From Desulfobulbaceae bacterium (GTDB taxonomy: Bacteria; Desulfobacterota; Desulfobulbia; Desulfobulbales; Desulfocapsaceae): DNA of 5,468 bases. Of this stretch, positions 1 to 5,126 are shown in pieces. The translations under genes were made by a program, and so were the position numbers. Below the pieces are notes generated by a model. That model worked only from the letters and a program-made list of their open reading frames with translations. It was not told the origin of the DNA and made no database searches. Each line of letters starts with the position of its first letter. Positions within the stretch are counted from its first letter, which is position 1. The DNA lies in contig JAHEMX010000050.1 in assembly GCA_024643445.1 (NCBI GenBank), positions 6,962 to 12,429 of the forward strand, in the 5' to 3' direction.

Positions 1-1
1 C

Positions 2-307
2 ATGGTGATGGGTATCTTGTGCGGTGTGGCGGCGGTTATCACCACGGCGCGACTGAATGCCGGTGCCAATTCAATGGGCACGATGGCCGAGCTTAATGTC
101 ATTGCCGCGGCGGTCATTGGCGGGACATCCTTGGCCGGAGGCGTGGGCAGCATTGCTGGGGCTATCCTGGGTGCGGTCATCATGCAGTCGCTGGAATCGG
201 GGATGGTCCTGATGGGGGTGACCTCTGCCATGCGGCAGGTGGTTATCGGTCTGGTACTCATCATCGCTGTCTGGTTCGACGTCATCTACAATAGGAATAA
301 AAGCTAG
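2..307 (+). CDS. sugar ABC transporter permease, C-terminal part (CUT2/RbsC-XylH-FrcC type), 5' end outside window
   Basis: This is the last roughly 101 residues of an inner-membrane permease for a sugar importer. The frame is open to the window edge, and the ATG at base 2 is almost certainly an internal codon, because the family is normally about 310-400 residues. Visible residues include a hydrophobic helix (about 1-15) ending in TARLNA and the family-typical block ELNVIAAAVIGGTSLAGGVG (30-49). A GAILGAVIMQSLESGMVLMGV stretch and a final hydrophobic helix (80-95, VVIGLVLIIAVWFDV) with a short basic tail (YNRNKS) follow. The IGGTSLAGG.GSI.GA motif is characteristic of the BPD_transp_2 family. 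The stop TAG at 305-307 overlaps the Shine-Dalgarno of the ATPase gene, so the two are translated from one message. The specific sugar (xylose, fructose, ribose or another) cannot be read from this fragment. Confidence 0.9.
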   Translation: MVMGILCGVAAVITTARLNAGANSMGTMAELNVIAAAVIGGTSLAGGVGSIAGAILGAVIMQSLESGMVLMGVTSAMRQVVIGLVLIIAVWFDVIYNRNKS

Positions 308-317
308 GAGCGGTGTC

Positions 318-1076
318 GTGACGAAGCAAACCCCTCTTGTTGAAATGCGCAATATCCACAAGCGTTTTGGCGGTGTGCACGCAGTCAGGGATGTCTCCAT
401 CGACCTGATGCCTGGTGAAGTGGTCGGTGTCGTCGGTCACAACGGTGCAGGCAAGACCGTGCTGATAAAGGCTCTTTCCGGGGCCATTCCCTGTGATGAA
501 GGGAAGATCATCATCAACGGCCAGAGCGTCGAGATTAAACGCCCCCGTGATGCGCGTCGATACGGCATTGAATGTATCTACCAGACCCTGGCCCTTTCAG
601 ACAATCTGGATGCTCCGGCCAATCTCTTTCTCGGCCGGGAACTGATGACTCGATACGGTATGCTGGATGACGGGGCCATGGAAAACGAGGCTCGAAAGGT
701 CATACAGCGCCTTAATCCCAATTTCACCAATATCAAGGATCCGGTGCGCAACATGTCAGGCGGACAGCGCCAGTCGGTGGCTATCGCCAGGGCTATCTAT
801 TTCAATGCCAAAATCCTTATCATGGACGAACCGACAGCGGCCCTTGGGCCCCAAGAAACCGCCATGGTAGCGGAACTCATCGAGCAGCTGAAAAGTGAAG
901 GCATCGGTATCTTCCTGATCAGCCACGATTTACATGGTGTTTTTGATCTGGCCGATCGAATTTCCGTTATGAAAAACGGTCGTCTGGTCGGCACCCGGCG
1001 CACCGATCAGGTGAGCAAGGATGAGGTTCTGGGCATGATTATTCTTGGCAAGAATCCAGGTGAGCAGGTCCAGTAG
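318..1076 (+). CDS. sugar ABC transporter ATP-binding protein, single nucleotide-binding domain (FrcA/XylG-like)
   Basis: This 252-residue cytoplasmic ATPase energises the upstream permease. Motifs are complete: Walker A GHNGAGKT at 40-47, Q-loop Gln89 (IYQTLAL), signature SGGQR at 147-151, Walker B ILIMDEP at 166-172 and switch histidine His203 (LISHD). CUT2 ATPases such as RbsA and AraG have two fused domains (about 500 residues). This one is a single domain, as in FrcA and many XylG-annotated proteins, and the GIE.IYQTLAL.DNLDA..NLFLGREL run is typical of that group. The start is GTG at 318, seven bases after TAGGAG (305-310), which also contains the permease stop. No T-tract terminator is evident after its stop on the plus strand. 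A sugar-uptake role is secure; the substrate is not. Confidence 0.93.
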   Translation: MTKQTPLVEMRNIHKRFGGVHAVRDVSIDLMPGEVVGVVGHNGAGKTVLIKALSGAIPCDEGKIIINGQSVEIKRPRDARRYGIECIYQTLALSDNLDAPANLFLGRELMTRYGMLDDGAMENEARKVIQRLNPNFTNIKDPVRNMSGGQRQSVAIARAIYFNAKILIMDEPTAALGPQETAMVAELIEQLKSEGIGIFLISHDLHGVFDLADRISVMKNGRLVGTRRTDQVSKDEVLGMIILGKNPGEQVQ

Positions 1077-1104
1077 CGGCCAGCAGAAAAATAAAAACAT
1101 GGGG

Positions 1105-1132
1105 AAAAACGACAGGCTCTTTGCCTGAGCCT
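1105..1132 (-). terminator. Rho-independent terminator of the minus-strand epimerase operon
   Basis: Read on the minus strand, AGGCTC (1132-1127) pairs with GAGCCT (1119-1114) around a 7-base loop, then GTCG and a run of five T (1109-1105). An alternative register pairs CAGGC with GCCTG at 1113-1117 and 1123-1127. It lies 22 bases past the epimerase stop, in the gap between convergent genes. The T run is on the minus side only; on the plus side the hairpin is followed by CCGGCGG, so it is a weaker terminator for the ABC operon. Confidence 0.55.
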
Positions 1133-1153
1133 CCGGCGGTCGGCGTTGTCTGC

Positions 1154-2134
1154 CTAGCTGAGCGGCGAGACACCCCAGGTCATGACGATGCTCCTGCCCG
1201 GCAGCAGACGGATGAGGCCGTTACCGTTGTTGAACGCATCAGGAGCGCAGCTCATCGGTTCGATGGCGATGGATCTGCGCATTGGCGGTGTGTACAACTG
1301 CAGAAAATTATATTTTTCGGCCCCGGTCTCCATCCAGATCCGAAGGGACATCCTGTTCTGCCGGTTGGTGAGTCCTATTTCCACCTGTTTTCCTGAACAG
1401 TCAAGGCGAAAACAGCTGTCCAGAACGATGCTGCCCAGCGGTCTGGGCTGCCCGAAGTCATCATAGGCTCGAGAGCGGCCGGTCGGTATCTTCCTGCTGT
1501 CGACTTCAATGAGTTCCCTGGCTGGAAATTGCAAAAGGAGTTCATCGATACTCGCCGCTTCCAGGGAGAAGTAGGGGTGCCAGCCATGCCCCACCGGCAT
1601 AGCCGTATCGGAATTGTTGGTAATCCCGGTCGTACAGCTAAAACCGTTGTCCGCCCTGAAGCGATATTCGTATTCCAGCCGGTAGCTGAACGGGTATCCC
1701 GGTTCGCAGGACAGAGGACTATAGCCGAGCCTCAGGCGACATTCCCTTTCGCCGTTTTTCTGCATCAGCAGTTCAAAGGGCTTGTCGAAGACCAGGCCAT
1801 GGATGGCATTGTCTTCCTGCGGGAAATTCCTGATCAGCTGATATTGTTTGGAATCAAAGGAGTAGGTGCCGCCGGAAACCCGGTTTGGAAAGGGGAAGAG
1901 GCTGCAGCCCTTGAAGGATGTTGCCTGGGTGGCCTGCATATCGCGGGGCGATGAGTACCCATCAAGCAGTTCGACCAGTTTGTTTCCAGAATGCAGGACC
2001 AGCCGGTTGATGGCACCGCCGGCGAAGGGGAGGACGAGAGCGAATTCTCCTGTCCTCGTGTCCATCAGCCGGAAGCCTGATTCGGACCCGAAGGGGGCCC
2101 TGAGTATCTGGAACCTGGCCGGCGATCGAGTCAT
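1154..2134 (-). CDS. aldose 1-epimerase family protein (galactose mutarotase-like)
   Basis: This 326-residue predicted cytoplasmic enzyme of the COG2017 (GalM-like) beta-sandwich family interconverts alpha and beta anomers of aldoses. Family landmarks are present in order: PFPNRV with Arg85, AIHG with His112, GHGWHPYF with His183/His186, and IEPMSCAPDAFNNG with Glu292. By analogy with GalM, one His is the general acid and Glu292 the general base; an Asp near 239-245 (LDSCFRLD) probably binds sugar. Length matches the family, and no signal peptide is visible. The ATG at 2134 is supported by AAGGAG (2144-2139) four bases upstream. It lies 59 bases downstream of the S26-like peptidase gene on the same strand, so co-transcription is likely. 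It converges on the sugar ABC operon, so a role in processing the imported sugar is reasonable but inferred. Exact sugar specificity is unknown; hexose-6-phosphate epimerase (YeaD-type) is a less likely alternative. Confidence 0.88.
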   Translation of the reverse strand: MTRSPARFQILRAPFGSESGFRLMDTRTGEFALVLPFAGGAINRLVLHSGNKLVELLDGYSSPRDMQATQATSFKGCSLFPFPNRVSGGTYSFDSKQYQLIRNFPQEDNAIHGLVFDKPFELLMQKNGERECRLRLGYSPLSCEPGYPFSYRLEYEYRFRADNGFSCTTGITNNSDTAMPVGHGWHPYFSLEAASIDELLLQFPARELIEVDSRKIPTGRSRAYDDFGQPRPLGSIVLDSCFRLDCSGKQVEIGLTNRQNRMSLRIWMETGAEKYNFLQLYTPPMRRSIAIEPMSCAPDAFNNGNGLIRLLPGRSIVMTWGVSPLS

Positions 2135-2193
2135 AGAACTCCTTGAGCCATGGCAATCGTCTGCTTTTAGAAGTGGTCTGGCGCGGTGCCTTT

Positions 2194-2574
2194 TCAGCCG
2201 AGAAGCGGGGAGATGATTTTCCCCAAGCTCCTGACGATTCGATTCCTGAACACATGCCTGGTGAAAAAAGGCATGGCCATCAGGCGACTGATCGGCGGGT
2301 GCAGATGGTAATTATAGCCGCTGCCTGAAACCTTATACACTTTCCCGAGTATCTGCGCGATGTCCACGGGACCGGGATCATCACTGGCCGAAGCGTCGCC
2401 CCTGGTAATGACGCCGTGACGGTCTTTGCTGACGATACGGTGAACCAGCAGAACCTGATCGTTTCTCAATAAAACCACATCTCCCCGGCTGTATGATGCG
2501 CAGTTGCGCAGGTGAATGAGGTCTCCGTCTCTGATAAAAGGCGCCATACTGTTCCCGTGTGCCTGGAAACGCAA
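2194..2574 (-). CDS. S24/S26 family serine peptidase, SipW-like (start uncertain, possibly frameshifted at the 5' end)
   Basis: The protein is at least 126 residues from a TTG at 2574. It shows the S26 core: GNSMAPFIRDGD with nucleophile Ser9, RGDVVLLRN, LLVHRIV with His45, and VITRGDASASDDP with candidate acidic residues Asp60/Asp65. His at 45 in place of the bacterial Lys is the SipW/ER-signalase arrangement (Ser-His-Asp). No clear membrane helix is seen, unlike true signal peptidases, so the substrate and location are unknown. Proteins of this kind often sit as small stand-alone S24/S26 peptidases. The TTG lacks a strong ribosome site, and the open frame continues upstream with family-like sequence (ALQDIAITVLKNGNELRFQAHG) but with no ATG, GTG or TTG before an in-frame TAA near 2709. 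An ATG at 2648 in another frame reads MNDSLHP, so a single-base shift around 2600-2648 would restore a normal N-terminus. The gene may be broken, may start at ATT (2607) or CTG (2592), or there may be a sequence error. Confidence 0.75.
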   Translation of the reverse strand: MRFQAHGNSMAPFIRDGDLIHLRNCASYSRGDVVLLRNDQVLLVHRIVSKDRHGVITRGDASASDDPGPVDIAQILGKVYKVSGSGYNYHLHPPISRLMAMPFFTRHVFRNRIVRSLGKIISPLLG

Positions 2575-2672
2575 CTCATTTCCATTCTTCAGGACGGTTA
2601 TGGCAATATCCTGAAGGGCCGCATGAGTGGGTGGAGACTGTCGTTCATGGCAGAAGAGGTTGTGGAACGAAC

Positions 2673-2708
2673 CGGCCGGTCTGGTCTTTAACCGCCGGCC
2701 GTCTTTTT
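2673..2708 (+). terminator. GC-rich hairpin with plus-strand T tract (terminator-like)
   Basis: CGGCCGG (2673-2679) pairs with CCGGCCG (2695-2701), and an inner GGT/ACC pair (2683-2685 with 2691-2693) closes a 5-base loop. TCTTTTT (2702-2708) follows on the plus strand, the canonical intrinsic-terminator layout for plus-strand transcription. No plus-strand gene precedes it, since all flanking genes are on the minus strand. It may stop antisense transcription, or act as a structured 5' leader for the peptidase gene on the minus strand. Confidence 0.4.
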
Positions 2709-2711
2709 ACC

Positions 2712-2740
2712 TGCTATCGTCATCGCATGATAGCATGATA
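2712..2740. repeat. inverted repeat overlapping a tandem octamer
   Basis: TGCTATC (2712-2718) and GATAGCA (2729-2735) form a perfect 7-base inverted repeat with a 10-base spacer. The octamer GCATGATA is repeated head to tail at 2725-2732 and 2733-2740. The site lies upstream of the peptidase-epimerase pair and downstream of the flavoprotein gene, where an operator or promoter for the pair would be expected. No regulator is known; the function is inferred from position only. Confidence 0.4.
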
Positions 2741-2754
2741 AAAGTTTGTTTTTT

Positions 2755-2774
2755 AAAAAAACCATCATCATGGT
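2755..2774 (-). terminator. weak Rho-independent terminator after the flavoprotein gene
   Basis: On the minus strand, ACCAT (2774-2770) and ATGGT (2765-2761) pair around a GATG loop and run straight into a tract of seven T (2761-2755, overlapping the last pair). It sits 52 bases after the flavoprotein stop. The stem is only 5-6 pairs, so termination may be leaky and allow read-through into the peptidase and epimerase genes. Confidence 0.4.
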
Positions 2775-2826
2775 CAGGTATTCCCCGGTGGATGCCGCTT
2801 TTCGGGTACCCTTATCCTTTGCCCGA

Positions 2827-4674
2827 TCAGATATTTTTTTTCTCGATAAGTTTCTCAAACACATAGGGGAGGCAGGCGGTCTCGGCCAGAGGAGCCCCGT
2901 TCAGCAGCGTATGGGTGGCGAGCCATTCACGCTTGTTTTCGGCAATATAGGTTTCCAGGTCATGGGCTTCATGAAAATTCGCGGTTCTCTGGTCGATCTG
3001 GGCCTTGGCAACCTCATAATAGCGCGGATAATTTTTGATCAGGGCATCGGCTCCGGCAATATAATGGGACCATCTCCTGTCGTTAATCGAGATTTTTTCG
3101 ATACCGTCGGACTGAATCATCTTTTCATATTCGGGGTTATCGAAGAAGTCGATATACACATCCATATAGAATTTGGTCATCTCCAGTACACTCGAGCCGA
3201 AAAAAGAATTGAACACATCATCGTCAATATAGGCATCGGCCAGGTACATCAGATCTTTATCGATGTAATTGTTGTTGTACATCTCTTCGTAATCAATCAT
3301 CTTTTTAACCGCAGGCGCATTACGGAGAAAACCAACGCAATTGACGACTATATCGGCCTCAATCTTCTTCCGGTGATCGACGACAACGCCCTGCTCATAG
3401 AGGCCGGTTATACTCCCGGTTGCGGTCTCGAGTTTTTTCAGGTAATGGGCGATAAACCAGATATCGGACACGCTGATGGTATGCCCTTCATGCTTGATTT
3501 TGCCCATCCAGCATTCGGGCTGGGTGGCGCCACTCTGATCATAGAGCTTTTTCCAGAGCATCATATTCCTGATGTTGCTCTTTCTTTCATGCTCGAACTT
3601 GTCATCGTAGGGAGTAGAAAAGTTTAAGTAATCGATGATCTTGGGACAGACGGTTCCATGTCGTCGGCAAACCACGGTAACATGGCTGGCCCCGTTCTCA
3701 AGAGCCGTCCTGGTGTTCTCGATGGCAAAGGCTCCCATGCCGACGATAACAACTTTTTTGTCCTGCCAGTTGACTTCTTTCGATTCGTCGGAGATGCCGG
3801 AGAAAACGATACCCTTGAAGAGATGCTGGTTCTCCCAGGTAATCTGGCGAGGAGTGCCAACGCGGTCGTTGACTGCCAGGATTACCCCTTTTGATCTGAT
3901 TGCAACCGGCTTCCCGTTACGGATAACCCTGGTCTGGTATCGACCGTCTTTTTTCTCGATGTGTTCCGCTTCGGTCTGCGTGAAGATAGAATCCTTATGT
4001 TTTTCAGACAGGTGGCACAGATCTTCGAGAACTTCAGAGGTACTCGAATGGTCCCGGTTACTCCTCACCTTTTTTTCGATGAGTCGGTAGGCTCCTTCGG
4101 AGGTGTTGACCTGGGATGTTGAGTTGGCATACTGCGACCATATTCCGCCGAGGATATCGCGTTTTTCCACGATGCAGAAAGAAATCCGTTTATCTGCCAG
4201 CCGCTCGGCAGCATAGAGCGCTGTTATGCCGCCGCCGACGATCAGCACACCGACATCATCCGGTAATGGTGAGGTGTTATTGTTCTTCAGCCTGGTTTTA
4301 TCAAAAGTGAATTTGGCATCCGCATACCTGTCTATCGCTTCAACAATATTCTCAGCAGTCGGCGTAGCAACGGTTATGATGTCCAGGTCCTGCTGGTCTT
4401 CGAAGCCGGGTTGTCCTTCAGTCAAAAACAGTGCATAAGGATAACAGGTTGAGCGTATGGCTTGTAACTGGCGGAGCAGTTCCGAGATACGCTCGCGGTC
4501 TTTGCCTGAGACCACGTAGACATAAGGCAGGTCTGCGTATTTTCGCAGGTATTTTAATGACTCGGGGACGTCCTTTCGGTCGAGGAAGAGTTGATTCTCT
4601 GCAGGCAGTCCAATGGAACTGAAATTGATAATTCTGACCTTTGGCCGCTGTCGAAGGGGCTGCGTTTGACTCAC
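2827..4674 (-). CDS. FAD/NAD(P)H-dependent flavoprotein monooxygenase-like protein with an unassigned N-terminal alpha/beta region
   Basis: The product is 615 residues from the GTG at 4674 and is probably a cytoplasmic two-dinucleotide-binding flavoprotein related to FMO/Baeyer-Villiger/N-hydroxylating enzymes. The FAD Rossmann motif is VLIVGGGITALYAAERL (143-159) with ribose-binding Glu170 and GGIW at 176-179. The second Rossmann fold is VVIVGMGAFAIENT (308-321), followed by VVCRRHG (334-340), whose Arg pair suggests NADPH. IVVNCVGF near the end of the catalytic core matches the family ATG-type motif. The FMO fingerprint FxGxxxH is degenerate: FKGIVFS (286-292) has Ser in place of His. Residues 1-140 form a separate alpha/beta-looking region (VRIINFS, YVYVVSGKD, YALFLTEG, DIITVATPTAEN) that I cannot assign; the C-terminal 200 residues are also unassigned. 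The frame stays open to a TTG at 4848, but those 58 codons are AT-rich and overlap an inverted-repeat element. The GTG with AGGTGA upstream is the better start. Substrate unknown. Confidence 0.82.
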   Translation of the reverse strand: MSQTQPLRQRPKVRIINFSSIGLPAENQLFLDRKDVPESLKYLRKYADLPYVYVVSGKDRERISELLRQLQAIRSTCYPYALFLTEGQPGFEDQQDLDIITVATPTAENIVEAIDRYADAKFTFDKTRLKNNNTSPLPDDVGVLIVGGGITALYAAERLADKRISFCIVEKRDILGGIWSQYANSTSQVNTSEGAYRLIEKKVRSNRDHSSTSEVLEDLCHLSEKHKDSIFTQTEAEHIEKKDGRYQTRVIRNGKPVAIRSKGVILAVNDRVGTPRQITWENQHLFKGIVFSGISDESKEVNWQDKKVVIVGMGAFAIENTRTALENGASHVTVVCRRHGTVCPKIIDYLNFSTPYDDKFEHERKSNIRNMMLWKKLYDQSGATQPECWMGKIKHEGHTISVSDIWFIAHYLKKLETATGSITGLYEQGVVVDHRKKIEADIVVNCVGFLRNAPAVKKMIDYEEMYNNNYIDKDLMYLADAYIDDDVFNSFFGSSVLEMTKFYMDVYIDFFDNPEYEKMIQSDGIEKISINDRRWSHYIAGADALIKNYPRYYEVAKAQIDQRTANFHEAHDLETYIAENKREWLATHTLLNGAPLAETACLPYVFEKLIEKKNI

Positions 4675-4678
4675 TGCG

Positions 4679-4684
4679 TCACCT
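4679..4684 (-). promoter_or_regulatory. ribosome binding site that sets the flavoprotein start
   Basis: AGGTGA on the minus strand lies four bases before the GTG at 4674-4672. The alternative TTG at 4848 has no comparable site. The codons between them (many AAA, AAT, ATT, TTT) differ from the codon use of the rest of the gene. The spacing is somewhat short. Confidence 0.5.
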
Positions 4685-4714
4685 GTTCCCGTGAAGTGAT
4701 TAATCTTATCGTCT

Positions 4715-4855
4715 GAGCCGTTTGCAAAATGGCCTTTTCGTCCAAACTCCGCGTTATGCTCAAAATTTTTTCCTCTAAATATCAAATATATGACTGCTGT
4801 AATATTTTTACCATGCCTTGATTTTGAACCAAAATTCTCATTTTGCAAAAGGCTC
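4715..4855. mobile_element. MITE-like or IS-remnant segment with 16-base terminal inverted repeats
   Basis: The left end GAGCCGTTTGCAAAAT (4715-4730) and the reverse complement of the right end, GAGCCTTTTGCAAAAT (4855-4840), match at 15 of 16 bases. They enclose an AT-rich interior of 109 bases with no credible gene. GAGCC-TTTGCAAA ends resemble the terminal repeats of transposable insertion sequences, and the 141-base length suits a miniature non-autonomous element. No target duplication is obvious in the flanks (CGTCT on the left, GTTTG on the right). It lies 41 bases upstream of the flavoprotein GTG, so it occupies that gene's promoter region and could supply or disrupt its promoter. The alternative is a pair of operator sites, since TTTGCAAA is itself palindromic. 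Confidence 0.5.
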
Positions 4856-4999
4856 GTTTGATATATTGTTGAGAGGTTAGGCCATCGGGGCCGGAATATA
4901 AAGGTAAATAAATTAAAGGTCCCCTATTAATTAAGAAATATTTAAGCCGTGTCAAGTTGATGTTCTTTTCGTTGTCTTTCACCGCGTCCCTCACATCTG

Positions 5000-5028
5000 T
5001 TCACTGTTTTTTTTCTATCCGGTATTAT
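5000..5028 (+). promoter_or_regulatory. candidate sigma-70 promoter for the MetE-like gene
   Basis: A TTCACT -35 box (5000-5005) and a TATTAT -10 box (5023-5028) are separated by the ideal 17 bases. The spacer carries a T-rich run. Transcription would start near 5035, giving a leader of about 90 bases before the ATG. Read by eye only. Confidence 0.4.
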
Positions 5029-5109
5029 AGTGGCTACAGCGGTGCGGCAGACGTCGCAATTCTTTTCGCACCCCATTCTGACAGACGGACAACCAGGCAA
5101 ACCATGACA

Positions 5110-5116
5110 AAGGAGG
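5110..5116 (+). promoter_or_regulatory. ribosome binding site of the MetE-like gene
   Basis: A near-perfect Shine-Dalgarno, AAGGAGG, lies 10 bases before the ATG at 5127 and fixes the start. No competing start with a comparable site is seen nearby. Confidence 0.8.
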
Positions 5117-5126
5117 AAGCGGCTCA

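Larger units (their letters stand above)
4856..5126. other. divergent intergenic region, non-coding
   Basis: This is the rest of the 452-base gap between the divergent flavoprotein and MetE-like genes. The part up to about 4960 is AT-rich (AATTAATTAAG-like runs), with a small GGCC/GGCC inverted repeat near 4882-4895. The part after 4980 has ordinary composition. Minus-strand open frames here lack start sites and family-like sequence. I recognise no riboswitch. It contains the predicted promoter and ribosome site of the downstream gene. Confidence 0.6.

Noticed and set aside
2..307. Complete small membrane protein starting at the ATG at base 2
   Set aside because: The sequence matches the interior-to-C-terminal part of a much longer permease family, so the ATG is an internal codon of a gene cut by the window edge.
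1529..1954. Plus-strand open frame of 141 codons
   Set aside because: It is antisense to the aldose epimerase and arises from that gene's codon composition; no family resemblance.
2746..3627. Long plus-strand open frame of 293 codons
   Set aside because: It is antisense to the flavoprotein gene, whose FAD/NADPH motifs and family signature are clear; the antisense product shows no recognisable family and no start signal.
4721..4742. Possible sigma-54 promoter for the flavoprotein (GGCC...TTTGC on the minus strand)
   Set aside because: The distance between the GG and GC elements is several bases shorter than the strict -24/-12 spacing.
4675..4848. N-terminal extension of the flavoprotein to a TTG at 4848, giving 673 residues
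   Set aside because: The extra 58 codons are AT-rich, overlap the inverted-repeat element and have no ribosome site at the TTG; the GTG at 4674 has AGGTGA upstream.
4856..5126. SAM or cobalamin riboswitch upstream of the MetE-like gene
   Set aside because: The region is AT-rich and I find none of the conserved riboswitch core elements or a terminator/antiterminator pair; a covariance-model search would be decisive.
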